34,322 nucleotides of DNA from Candidatus Mediterraneibacter vanvlietii. GTDB lineage: Bacteria > Bacillota > Clostridia > Lachnospirales > Lachnospiraceae. The position numbers and the translations under genes were made by a program. The stretch is from the NCBI GenBank assembly GCA_019113645.1, contig DXGZ01000041.1, positions 1-34,322 of the forward strand, in the 5' to 3' direction. Under the pieces are notes generated by a model, which saw only the letters and a list, made by a program, of their open reading frames with translations, ran no database searches and had not been told where the DNA came from. Below are positions 18,093-26,414 of the stretch, one piece after another. The number at the start of each line of letters is the position of its first letter. Positions within the stretch are counted from its first letter, which is position 1.

Positions 18093-20750
18093 GTGAATTA
18101 CGGAAAAAGAAACCTTTCCAGAAGAAAAAAAAGTATTTCTTCTAAAAAGAGAATGAAAAAGAAACGAGTAGGCGTACGGTTCTTTAAAGCTCTTATCATA
18201 TGTATACTCCTTCTGGGAGTCATATGTCTCGTAGGAGGCGCGGTCTTTGCCAAGAAGATCATAGACAATACTCCCGCAGTCTCGGCAGATGACATACTTC
18301 CCCAGGGATATACGACTAATATTACTGATCAGAGCGGAAACGTGATCGAGACTCTGAAAGATTCCGATTCCAACCGTGTCTATAAAACATATGAGGAGAT
18401 CACGGCAAATTCCGAGTATCTTCCCCATGCATTCGTGGCGATCGAGGACGAACGTTTTTACGAACACAATGGGGTCGATCTCCAGGGTATCATAAGAGCC
18501 GGTATCGTAGGCATCACCAACGGTTTCAATTTTACCGAAGGTGCCAGTACCCTGACCCAGCAGCTTATAAAAAATAATGTATTCCCGAACTTTGTCAATG
18601 AGGAAACGTTTTTCGACAGAGTCGAACGAAAGCTGCAGGAACAGTATCTCGCCCTTCAGATTGAAAAAGAGATGAGCAAGGAAGAGATCCTTGAAGCCTA
18701 TATGAACACGATCAACCTTGGCCAGGGATGTCTCGGCGTACAGACAGCTGCAACCCGTTACTTCAACAAAGATGCTGCTGACCTTACACTTTCCGAATGT
18801 GCGGTCATTGCAGCCATCACGCAGAATCCGACCAACTATGATCCGGTGACAAATCCTGAAAAGAATGCCACACGCCGTGAAACCGTTCTCAGCAATATGC
18901 TGGACCAGGGGTACATTACCCAGGCAGAATATGACGAGGCCATGGCAGACCAGGTATACGACCGGATCCTCGAAACTGCAGCCGTCACGGCGGACACAAC
19001 ACCTTACTCCTATTTTACGGATGCACTGATCGAAGACGTAGTACAGGATCTGATGGATGAGAAAGGGTATACCGAAACACAGGCATACAATCTGATCTAC
19101 AGTGGCGGGCTTACCATCAAATCCACGCAGGATACATCTATTCAGGCTATCTGTGACGAAGTAGTATCTGACGAGAGCTATTATCCGGCAACAGAATATG
19201 GCTTGGAATATGCTATGACGATACACCGGGCAGACGGTTCTTCCGAGAACTACAGCAAAGAGAATCTCCGGACTTTCATCAGTGAAAACTATGATAGTGA
19301 GAATCCGCTGGTCTTCTCCTCCGAAGATGAAGCATTACAGATGATCGAAGCTTATAAAGCAACACTCAATATCAATACTGATGCCGGCGATTATGTAGAC
19401 GAAAGATACACGATCACGCTGCAGCCTCAGGTCTCTTTCGTAGTCATGGATCAGTACACCGGACAGGTGAAAGCTATTGTCGGCGGCCGCGGTGAAAAAT
19501 CAGGTAATCTGACATTCAACCGCGCCACGGACGATCCGCAGCAGCCGGGTTCTGTATTCAAGATCCTGTCGACCTACGCTCCGGGCCTGAATGAAGGCAA
19601 GATCTCACTTGCGACAACAAAAGTAGATGAACCTTACGAGTATGAGAGCGGCCAGAACGTTCCCAACTCCTATAGCGGATACCGCGGATCCATGACTGTC
19701 CGGGATGCCATCCGGATATCATGTAATACGATTGCCGTACAGACACTTACCGATGATGTCGGACTCAGGACCGGATACGATTATCTGAAAAACAATTTTG
19801 AATTTTCAACAATCGTGGAGGATGATATTGCCCAGGCAACGGCCCTCGGAGGTATCACCAAAGGTGTCTACAATCTCGAGCTGACTGCTGCATTTGCATC
19901 TCTTGCAAACAGTGGCACATACACTGATCCGGTCCTCTATACAGAGATTCTTGACCATGACGGAAATGTTCTGATCGATAACACTGCCCCTGCAACACAC
20001 GAGGCAGTCAAAGATTCCACCGCTTATCTCCTGACAAGCGCGATGGAGGATGTAGTAAACAGCGGTACCGGATATGGTGCCGGTCTGAGCAATATGGCTA
20101 CAGCCGGAAAAACCGGTTCAACAGATGATTACGTAGACCGCTGGTTTGTCGGCTTCACGCCCTACTATACTGCTGGTATCTGGGGTGGTTATGATGCTAA
20201 TAAATCCATGTCGGGATATGGTTCCTGGCATCTTTCCATCTGGAATGCCATCATGGAACGGATTCATCAGAATCTTGAATACAAAGATTTTGAAATTCCG
20301 ACTTCCGTCGTACAGAAATCCATCTGTACGGAAACCGGGCTTCTTGCAGTCAGCGGCTGCCCGGCAAGAACCGACTATTTTGACAAAGACACACTGCCTA
20401 CGGAAAGCTGTCCGGGTCATGTCCAGGAACAGGAACCTGACAATACCTCCGATACTGATACCACTGATAATGCCGGCAACACTAATACCGGTGATGCTAA
20501 TACAGGTAATGGAAATACCGGTGGTGAGACCGGCGGCGGCAATACCGGCGGCGAGACCGGCGGCGACACCGGCGGCGAGACCGGTGGCGGCAATACCGGC
20601 GGCGAGACCGGTGGCGGCAATACCGGCGGCGGCGAGACCGGCGGCGGTGATAACGGCGGCGGCAATACCGGTGGCGGTGATACCGGTGGCGGTGATACCG
20701 GCGACACCGGTAACGGCGGCGACACCGGCGGGACACCACCCCAAGGTTAA
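18093..20750 (+). CDS. Class A penicillin-binding protein (PBP1A-type)
   Basis: This bifunctional peptidoglycan synthase polymerises lipid II and cross-links stem peptides outside the membrane. The 885-residue protein has a basic cytoplasmic N-terminus and one membrane anchor (about 30-53). A GT51 glycosyltransferase domain carries VAIEDERFYEHNGVD near residue 118 and GASTLTQQL near 150. The transpeptidase domain has the catalytic SVFK near 487, SCN near 541 and KTGST near 673. A Gly/Thr-rich tail of roughly 80-90 residues ends the protein. The start is GTG 18093, nine bases after AAAAGGAGG. The gene is monocistronic between an extended -10 promoter and a bidirectional terminator. The tail is low complexity and may act as a wall-spanning spacer. 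Confidence 0.96.
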   Translation: MNYGKRNLSRRKKSISSKKRMKKKRVGVRFFKALIICILLLGVICLVGGAVFAKKIIDNTPAVSADDILPQGYTTNITDQSGNVIETLKDSDSNRVYKTYEEITANSEYLPHAFVAIEDERFYEHNGVDLQGIIRAGIVGITNGFNFTEGASTLTQQLIKNNVFPNFVNEETFFDRVERKLQEQYLALQIEKEMSKEEILEAYMNTINLGQGCLGVQTAATRYFNKDAADLTLSECAVIAAITQNPTNYDPVTNPEKNATRRETVLSNMLDQGYITQAEYDEAMADQVYDRILETAAVTADTTPYSYFTDALIEDVVQDLMDEKGYTETQAYNLIYSGGLTIKSTQDTSIQAICDEVVSDESYYPATEYGLEYAMTIHRADGSSENYSKENLRTFISENYDSENPLVFSSEDEALQMIEAYKATLNINTDAGDYVDERYTITLQPQVSFVVMDQYTGQVKAIVGGRGEKSGNLTFNRATDDPQQPGSVFKILSTYAPGLNEGKISLATTKVDEPYEYESGQNVPNSYSGYRGSMTVRDAIRISCNTIAVQTLTDDVGLRTGYDYLKNNFEFSTIVEDDIAQATALGGITKGVYNLELTAAFASLANSGTYTDPVLYTEILDHDGNVLIDNTAPATHEAVKDSTAYLLTSAMEDVVNSGTGYGAGLSNMATAGKTGSTDDYVDRWFVGFTPYYTAGIWGGYDANKSMSGYGSWHLSIWNAIMERIHQNLEYKDFEIPTSVVQKSICTETGLLAVSGCPARTDYFDKDTLPTESCPGHVQEQEPDNTSDTDTTDNAGNTNTGDANTGNGNTGGETGGGNTGGETGGDTGGETGGGNTGGETGGGNTGGGETGGGDNGGGNTGGGDTGGGDTGDTGNGGDTGGTPPQG
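20515..20740 (+). repeat. GC-rich tandem coding repeat (Gly/Thr tail of the PBP)
   Basis: Imperfect units of the form GGCGGC-(GAG, AAT or GAT)-ACCGGC repeat many times, encoding GGETGG, GGNTGG and GGDTGG blocks. The local composition is far more GC-rich than its surroundings. Such runs slip during replication and are hard to assemble, so the exact repeat number is uncertain. Confidence 0.85.
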
Positions 20751-20755
20751 AAAAT

Positions 20756-20803
20756 AAAAAGAGCGGAATCCTTTCTAACAAGGGGAAGGGTTCCGTTCTT
20801 TTT
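20756..20803. terminator. Bidirectional terminator between the PBP and symporter genes
   Basis: AAAAAGAGCGGAA (from 20756) pairs with TTCCGTTCTTTTT (to 20803) with G-T wobbles and further GC pairs inside. A and T runs on both flanks fit termination of the plus-strand PBP gene and the minus-strand symporter gene. Confidence 0.85.
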
Positions 20804-20842
20804 CTATATTTTCACATAAATTAATCTGTTCTGTCTTTTCTT

Positions 20843-22204
20843 CTAATCCATTTTATTATAAATATCTTTATTAAGCACGCCCTCTTTGAAGTTCACAATA
20901 ACATTCGTAGCTGCATCGCCAATAACATTAAGCGTGATAACAGCCATCCCTGGCAGATAATTCATTGCAAGGACTAATGAGTAGCCAATCATGCACAGCT
21001 CTGACGTCATTCCAAGACCGGACATAATAACATATACCATTGTTGTTCCTGCCACAGGGATTGCAGGGCATCCCATCGCTGTACAGATTGATAGAAATGC
21101 AGCCACAACCAGAGTTGAAGGTGTGATATCGATGCCTGCCGCTGTGGCAATGAATGTGATTGCTATCATATGCATTGCTGTCGTACCGTTCATATTGATC
21201 GTCATCCCCGTCGGAAGAACGAAACTGCTGATCTCTTCCGTGCATCCGAGCTCATTGATACATGTCTTTGTATTCAGTGGAAGCGTTGCAGCAGATGAGT
21301 TTGTCGCTGCCGCAAACAGACCGATCTTAAACGATTTTTTAAGGAACGGGATCGGGTTCAGCCGCGTGGTAAGGAAGATACCGATCGGATAGATGGTGGA
21401 TACAAGTACCAGGCTTACAATGATAGTTGTTATCATCCAGACAAGCGTCGGTCTGATATATTCCACACCATAAACAGCAAGTGTCCTGCAGATCATGCAG
21501 AAAATTGCCACGGGTCCCACTTTGTCGATAAGAAAATTCAGAAACATCTGAATAATATCATTGAGATTTTCAAGTACTTTCTTCAATGGGTCTGTCTTCT
21601 CTCCCAGAAAAGTCATGCACAGGCCCAGGATGATCGCTACTACCACAACTGCAAGGATCTCATTGTTGGATGCAAACGCAGAAAAGATATTGGATGGAAC
21701 TGCTGTGATGATAGCTGTCAGCGGATTGTATCCTTCCATCGTTACTGCCTCTGTCGCCATTTCATTTGGCAGATTAACATTAAACCATCCCATAGATTTT
21801 ACAAAGTAGGCCGCTGCTCCGGCCAGTGCTGCTGCTACAACATAAAAACAGATATATGCAATAAAAGTTTTCCCTGCGATCTTTCCCAGTCTCTCAGGAT
21901 TAGCCAGGCTGCACATTGCAAGACTCAGCGATGTCAATACCAGCGGTACGATCGCCATCTGGAGCCCTCTCATGAACAGTTGTCCGACAATATAGAGGAT
22001 CCCCAGTCCTTCAAATCCGTCTGTCGTCGTGATATCCTGGAAAAATATCGCGTCTATTATATTCCAGACTCCTTCATTCCCATTTCCATTTAGGAATTCT
22101 CTGAGGATAAGACACAGAAAGCCGACTACAAAACCGGCGATCACTGCGATAATCATTCTTTTGACGATTGATCCTCTCTTTTTTTCTTTCTTTTCGTTTG
22201 CCAT
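20843..22204 (-). CDS. Dicarboxylate/amino acid:cation symporter (SLC1/DAACS family)
   Basis: This 453-residue membrane transporter has the DAACS fold, with several hydrophobic helices, the serine-rich re-entrant loop motif AAATNSSAATLPLN and the ion/substrate motif NMNGTTAM (NMDGT in many relatives) in the C-terminal half. Members take up glutamate, aspartate, C4-dicarboxylates, serine or threonine with Na+ or H+; the substrate here is not clear. The ATG is four bases after AAGGTGG. The gene is monocistronic with a strong promoter at 22288-22316. Its promoter carries the same upstream element as the carbohydrate operon, which suggests joint control. Confidence 0.93.
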   Translation of the reverse strand: MANEKKEKKRGSIVKRMIIAVIAGFVVGFLCLILREFLNGNGNEGVWNIIDAIFFQDITTTDGFEGLGILYIVGQLFMRGLQMAIVPLVLTSLSLAMCSLANPERLGKIAGKTFIAYICFYVVAAALAGAAAYFVKSMGWFNVNLPNEMATEAVTMEGYNPLTAIITAVPSNIFSAFASNNEILAVVVVAIILGLCMTFLGEKTDPLKKVLENLNDIIQMFLNFLIDKVGPVAIFCMICRTLAVYGVEYIRPTLVWMITTIIVSLVLVSTIYPIGIFLTTRLNPIPFLKKSFKIGLFAAATNSSAATLPLNTKTCINELGCTEEISSFVLPTGMTINMNGTTAMHMIAITFIATAAGIDITPSTLVVAAFLSICTAMGCPAIPVAGTTMVYVIMSGLGMTSELCMIGYSLVLAMNYLPGMAVITLNVIGDAATNVIVNFKEGVLNKDIYNKMD

Positions 22205-22287
22205 AATTCCACCTTCCCCGTTTCTTTGTTTTTAATCTGTATACAAACGACCGCTCATTGTGTATACTGCACGAATGCTTTACATGT

Positions 22288-22316
22288 ATTTTACGATTGA
22301 GGAAGTTTAATGTCAA
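22288..22316 (-). promoter_or_regulatory. Strong sigma-A-type promoter of the symporter
   Basis: On the minus strand a perfect TTGACA (22316-22311) and TAAAAT (22293-22288) are 17 bases apart. The leader of about 80 bases contains two TGTATAC half-palindromes (22238-22245 and 22261-22267). Confidence 0.8.
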
Positions 22317-22323
22317 CATTTTT

Positions 22324-22338
22324 TCTTTATTTCAAAGA
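22324..22338. promoter_or_regulatory. Candidate regulator site upstream of the symporter -35 box
   Basis: TCTTTATTTCAAAGA is an imperfect palindrome (TCTTT...AAAGA) seven bases upstream of the -35 box. The identical 15-mer lies at 30899-30913, six bases upstream of the -35 box of the carbohydrate operon. The flanks also match (GAAAAA on one side, AAAA on the other). The likely binder is the DeoR regulator encoded at 22592-23449, by inference only. Confidence 0.5.
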
Positions 22339-22405
22339 TTTTTCTATGTTTTAACCAATTTTTTTGTTTTATTTTTGTTATATATTTTTTGATTTATGCA
22401 TTTTA

Positions 22406-22416
22406 TCTTTGTTTCA
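22406..22416. promoter_or_regulatory. Candidate second operator upstream of the symporter
   Basis: TCTTTGTTTCA here differs by one base from TCTGTGTTTCA found twice at the carbohydrate operon promoter (30877-30887 and 31002-31012). The region is AT-rich, so chance resemblance is possible. Confidence 0.3.
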
Positions 22417-22481
22417 AAAATATTTTCAAAACATATCAAAAGAATTCTCTTTATTTCTCTGCGAATGTCTCTTCATATACG

Positions 22482-22539
22482 AAAACAGGGGGCCGGATTT
22501 GGATAAGCATATATCCTTACTTCCGGCGCCCCCTGTTTT
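22482..22539 (-). terminator. Terminator of the carbohydrate operon (after deoR)
   Basis: AAAACAGGGGGC (from 22482) pairs with GCCCCCTGTTTT (to 22539), extended by CCGGA pairing past a two-base bulge and an inner GGATA/ATATCC stem. It lies 53 bases after the regulator gene and ends in TTTT on the minus strand. Confidence 0.8.
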
Positions 22540-22591
22540 GGCGTACATTCTGTCAATATTCAGTTTCCATCATTTTTCCAGATAGAGTGGC

Positions 22592-23449
22592 TTAATAAAT
22601 CAGCTCTATCCCATATTCGTTGCAATAATCGACCCATTCGTCATCTGGTTTTCTATCCGTAACAAGATAGTTCACACGTTTCAGATCGATCAGATTAACA
22701 AACGCTGACTGCCCGAACTTGGAATAATCCGCCAGAAGAGCCACTTCCTCCGCCTGGGCAAGCATAGCCTTTTTGATCTCCGCCTCGCTCTCATTGGAAT
22801 CCAGGACGCCTTTTTCAATACTCAGGCCCTTGCAGCTGATCAGCGCAAGATCCACATTATACTTTTCAACATTGGTCTTTGCCAGCTGGCCCTGAAGAGA
22901 CAGAGCCTTTTTGTTAAATTCCCCGCCCGTGGAAATAATATTAAAGGGCGATTGCTGAAATTCCCGAAATACTTCTGTGGAATTTGTCACGATCGTAATC
23001 TCCTGAGACTCCGGGATAATCTTCAGTGCCTCTACCACTGTCGTGCTGGAATCTGCAATAATCGTGCTCTTTCCCTCTAGAAGTTTCGCTGTCTTTCTGG
23101 CGATCTCCTGTTTCTCTCTCAGATGTCTGCTCAACCTCCTGTAAAAATGGATGCCTTCTTTCTGAGCGCCCTCATTCCAGATAGCGCCACCGTGTATCCT
23201 TGTAAGGATTCCTTCAGTCTCGAGCTTATCCAGATCTCTTCGAATCGTTTCTTCCGTCACCCGGCATATCCTGCTCAGATCACTGACAGTTACCTTTTTT
23301 TCGGTCTGAACAGTCTGGCGGATGACCATCAATCTCTCTTTGCCGGCCATACTTTCTTCCCTTTCCCCGCTCACGGTATTTATCCTTTCTTTATCTAATA
23401 ATATACCTTCCGGGTTGGTTTTTGCAAGACTTTTGTCCTGTGAAAGCAT
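22592..23449 (-). CDS. DeoR/GlpR-family transcriptional regulator
   Basis: The protein has a DeoR-type winged helix-turn-helix (KVTVSDLSRICRVTEETIRRDLDKLETEGILTRIHGGA, read in parts, about residues 50-90) and a C-terminal sugar-phosphate-sensing domain with DSSTTV, TNSTEV and the DSNESEAEIKKAML segment. Such proteins usually repress a neighbouring carbohydrate operon and are released by a phosphorylated sugar intermediate. It is the last gene of the minus-strand operon, 83 bases after the aldo/keto reductase. ATG 23449 has AAAGGAGG five bases upstream, giving 285 residues. A later Met (23350) would give the usual length but has a weaker site, so an N-terminal extension of 33 residues is likely. 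Confidence 0.92.
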   Translation of the reverse strand: MLSQDKSLAKTNPEGILLDKERINTVSGEREESMAGKERLMVIRQTVQTEKKVTVSDLSRICRVTEETIRRDLDKLETEGILTRIHGGAIWNEGAQKEGIHFYRRLSRHLREKQEIARKTAKLLEGKSTIIADSSTTVVEALKIIPESQEITIVTNSTEVFREFQQSPFNIISTGGEFNKKALSLQGQLAKTNVEKYNVDLALISCKGLSIEKGVLDSNESEAEIKKAMLAQAEEVALLADYSKFGQSAFVNLIDLKRVNYLVTDRKPDDEWVDYCNEYGIELIY

Positions 23450-23532
23450 GTTATCCTCCTTTAAAACCTACATGTTTGAGGTTGAAGTCAAATGAAACAG
23501 TCTTTAAAAAGCAGACAGCCCAATTTTACCGA

Positions 23533-24525
23533 TTATTTGTCAATCTCTTCTGCCAGTTCTCTCATGTAAGCCACATCCTCCGGATCAAGATCCAGTTCTG
23601 CAGATTTTACATTTTCCTCAATCTGCTCTGCTGTAGTTGATCCGCTGAGAAGGTTCATGAAATCTCCCTGTGCCAGAATCCATCCAAGTGCAAGATTGGC
23701 GATCGTGCAGTTGTATTTCTCACAAAGCGGTTTCCACTTGTCCATCATATCCATAGCAGCCTGCATGTTATCCGGCTGGAACCATTTTTTCGGAATCTGC
23801 GCGCCTACCGGTTTGTAGTCTCTTGGCATTGTTCCTGATAAAAGTCCCATCTCAAGCGGCGAGTAGGCCTGGATTGTCACGCCGTTCTCGCGGCAGCAAG
23901 GAATGATCTCTTCTTCGATTCCACGGTCAAGGATAGAATATTTCGCCTGCACGATATCAAGATCTCCCCATTTCAGGTATTCTTCGATGTGATGAATATC
24001 CACATTTGCAGCTCCGATCGCTCTGATCTTCCCCTGAGCCTTCAGATCATTAAGTACATCCATTGTCTTTTCGATCGGCACGTAATACGGGGAGCCTTCG
24101 ATTGACTGCCAGTGCGTCATGTATACATCTACATAATCCGTACCCATGCGCTCCAGAGATGCCTTGATCTCTTTCTTTACGGACTCGCTGTTTAAGTTCT
24201 TGTAAAGCTGGATACCATTTACGACATTAAACATATCGCCTTTCATTTCCTGATCCCACGTAACTCCGCATTTTGTGATGATCACAAGATCCTCACGGTT
24301 CATACCCTCAAGCGCTTTTCCAAGGATCTTTTCACTGTTTCCGAAGTTATATCCCGGTGCTGTATCGATCAGGTTAACGCCTGCTTTCGGTGCTTCTCTG
24401 ATCGTGTCAACTACAACCTGGAGATCATGGTCTCCGCCCCATGCAGACCCGCCGCCGATGGACCATGTGCCAAGACCGATTCTTGAGATATCAATACCTG
24501 TTTTTCCTAATTTCATTGTTTTCAT
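23533..24525 (-). CDS. Aldo/keto reductase
   Basis: The 330-residue NADPH-dependent (beta/alpha)8 oxidoreductase has the AKR start MKLGKTGIDISRIGLGTW and the catalytic tetrad residues in DTAPGYNFGNSE (Asp, Tyr), VIITKCG (Lys) and VYMTHWQ (His). The cofactor-binding end is near LLSGSTTAEQIEENV. ATG 24525 is about ten bases after AAAGGA; the frame to 24597 overlaps the kinase gene and lacks a site. It lies 46 bases after the PfkB kinase in the carbohydrate operon and probably reduces or oxidises a sugar or a keto-sugar intermediate. The exact substrate is unknown. Confidence 0.93.
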   Translation of the reverse strand: MKTMKLGKTGIDISRIGLGTWSIGGGSAWGGDHDLQVVVDTIREAPKAGVNLIDTAPGYNFGNSEKILGKALEGMNREDLVIITKCGVTWDQEMKGDMFNVVNGIQLYKNLNSESVKKEIKASLERMGTDYVDVYMTHWQSIEGSPYYVPIEKTMDVLNDLKAQGKIRAIGAANVDIHHIEEYLKWGDLDIVQAKYSILDRGIEEEIIPCCRENGVTIQAYSPLEMGLLSGTMPRDYKPVGAQIPKKWFQPDNMQAAMDMMDKWKPLCEKYNCTIANLALGWILAQGDFMNLLSGSTTAEQIEENVKSAELDLDPEDVAYMRELAEEIDK

Positions 24526-24571
24526 AACTGATTTATTCCTTTCTCCTGTCCGGTACCTGTCCGTACAGATT

Positions 24572-25549
24572 TTACTGCTGCTGTCCGTAGTCCACAAGGT
24601 ACTTCGCGAGCATCTTATCTACATCCGACTTCTCTTTGACTCCTCCGGTAGCGCCGACATACTGGACCGACACAGCCGCCGTACAGTTTGCATAGACGGC
24701 ACAGTCCCGGATGCTCTTGCCCTCAAGAAGTCCGGTTATAAATCCTGATGCAAAATTATCTCCGGCGCCGATCGTGTCGATGGCTGTCACTCCTTTGCAT
24801 GCCGGAACAATCTGTGCTCCTTCCGCATTGCGGATATAGCAGCCTCTCTTACCAATCTTCATGACCACATTCTTCACTCCGCACGCATACAGCTTATCGG
24901 CAACCTTTGCCTCGTCTGTCTCGCCTGTCATTTCGCTGGCTTCTTCAAAGTTCGGGAAGAAATAATCCACATAACCCAGCGCCTCCGTGATATCCTCCAG
25001 TTTTTCATTTAATCTGGGGGATACCATATCCGCACAGATGATCATGCCTTCTTCTTTGGCTTTCTTAAACACAGATACCATTGCCTTGTTATCAAACAGC
25101 GGATTATTAAAAATACTTGCAAACGAGAGGATCTTCGCATCCTTCAGAGCGGACAGATCCAAATCATCATATTTGAATTTCCACAGGCTGCCCTGACGGT
25201 TCGTAATAAACGTACGTTCCCCGTCCGCAGCTACCAGTCCCACGTTGATCGAGGTGTCAATTCCGGGATCCTGTTTGATATATGTAGTATCAATCCCAGT
25301 ACGTTCACAATGACTCAGCACAAAAGCGCCCGCCACATCGACGCCGATACAGCTCATCAGCGACACCTTATGTCCCAGCCTTGTAATGATCGTAGCTTCA
25401 TTTACGGCATCCCCGCCTATGGTCATGGAAATCCCATCCACCGGATAGGAGACGGTATCAAACACCTCTTTGCTCACCGGGCGCAGCGGCAGATCCACGA
25501 TCGCCGCCCCGATGATAATTACATCTGTACCTTTACCCACTTTATTCAT
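24572..25549 (-). CDS. PfkB-family sugar kinase
   Basis: This 325-residue ribokinase-fold kinase has the N-terminal glycine motif (MTIGGDAVNEATI) and the C-terminal PfkB signature DTIGAGDNFASGF, with the catalytic Asp and anion hole. The chosen ATG at 25549 follows GGAAGG by four bases and overlaps the aldolase stop codon by eight bases, which implies translational coupling. In context it should phosphorylate the ketose (or ketose phosphate) that the aldolase cleaves. It could be a ribokinase-, fructokinase- or 1-phosphofructokinase-like enzyme; the sequence does not decide. Confidence 0.92.
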   Translation of the reverse strand: MNKVGKGTDVIIIGAAIVDLPLRPVSKEVFDTVSYPVDGISMTIGGDAVNEATIITRLGHKVSLMSCIGVDVAGAFVLSHCERTGIDTTYIKQDPGIDTSINVGLVAADGERTFITNRQGSLWKFKYDDLDLSALKDAKILSFASIFNNPLFDNKAMVSVFKKAKEEGMIICADMVSPRLNEKLEDITEALGYVDYFFPNFEEASEMTGETDEAKVADKLYACGVKNVVMKIGKRGCYIRNAEGAQIVPACKGVTAIDTIGAGDNFASGFITGLLEGKSIRDCAVYANCTAAVSVQYVGATGGVKEKSDVDKMLAKYLVDYGQQQ

Positions 25550-26381
25550 CAGCCCTTCCATCATCACCAAACAATTTGATCTTATACATTGCGCGCTCTT
25601 TCACCGCCTGTCTTACAGCTCGTTCTACAGCCAGGAACGGCTCGTCCTTATGCTCGTTTATCGCCTCCATCGCAGCCTGACACAGTTCTGTATGGATATT
25701 GATCTTTGCGATTCCAAGAGAGATTGCTTTTTTGATATCCTCATCGCCGATGCCGGAAGCGCCGTGCAGTACGATAGGAACATCTACTGTATTTGCAACT
25801 TCCTCAAGTATATCAAACGCCAATTTCGGTTCGGAAGAGTATACTCCGTGTACATTTCCGATAGCAACTGCCAGAGAATCACATCCTGTTCTGTCCACAA
25901 AATCCTTCGCCTGTTTCGGATCTGTATAGTGATACTCCGCCAGAGCTTCTTCATATATTGTCTCATTTCCTACATGCCCGAGCTCGGCCTCCACAGGAAT
26001 GTTATATGCATGGAAATAATCAACACATCTCTTTATCTCCGCAACATTTTCCTCATACGGAAGAGCCGAAGCGTCACGCATTACAGAGTTCATGCAGTGG
26101 TTTACCGCATTCTGCAGGATCGTCATATTGCGTCCGTGATCCCAGTGCAGGATAACCGGCACAGTTGCCTTTTTCGCCATAGATTCCATCATATAACAGT
26201 AGTCTTCAAAGGAAGTGTTCCCCGTAAATCCAGTTCCAAAAGAGATAATGATCGGGGCGCGCAGTTCCTCTGCGGCATCGATAACTCCCATCAGCATCTC
26301 TGCATTCCACACGTTAAAATGAGGAATTGCATAATGTCCTTCGCTTGCTTTCTTTTCCCAATATCTGATATCTGATATCAT
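25542..26381 (-). CDS. Class II ketose-bisphosphate aldolase
   Basis: The 279-residue zinc-dependent aldolase cleaves ketose 1,6-bisphosphates (fructose, tagatose or similar) into dihydroxyacetone phosphate and an aldehyde. Zinc and catalytic segments are visible: PVILHWDHG (Asp, His), VEAELGHVG, LAVAIGNVHGVY, VLHGASGIG and KINIHTEL. The usual SVMIDGS is SVMRDAS and LHGGSG is LHGASG here, which may reflect an unusual substrate. The ATG is eight bases after AGGAG. It lies between the sorbitol-dehydrogenase-like gene and the kinase, with which it overlaps. Confidence 0.92.
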   Translation of the reverse strand: MISDIRYWEKKASEGHYAIPHFNVWNAEMLMGVIDAAEELRAPIIISFGTGFTGNTSFEDYCYMMESMAKKATVPVILHWDHGRNMTILQNAVNHCMNSVMRDASALPYEENVAEIKRCVDYFHAYNIPVEAELGHVGNETIYEEALAEYHYTDPKQAKDFVDRTGCDSLAVAIGNVHGVYSSEPKLAFDILEEVANTVDVPIVLHGASGIGDEDIKKAISLGIAKINIHTELCQAAMEAINEHKDEPFLAVERAVRQAVKERAMYKIKLFGDDGRADE

Positions 26382-26414
26382 AACTTATTCTCCTTTCTCA
26401 CCACGTTTGAACGT

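Noticed and set aside
20515-20740. Tandem repeat considered as a CRISPR array
   Set aside because: The repeat is short, in frame, codes for Gly/Thr blocks at the end of a PBP, and has no unique spacers.
20146-20757. Plus-strand frame of 203 codons overlapping the end of the PBP gene
   Set aside because: It is a repeat-driven open frame in the wrong phase of the Gly/Thr tail and has no ribosome site.
22238-22267. Two TGTATAC palindromes in the symporter leader as a GntR-type operator
   Set aside because: The motif is short and common in AT-rich DNA, no GntR gene is nearby, and the spacing does not form a single good palindrome.
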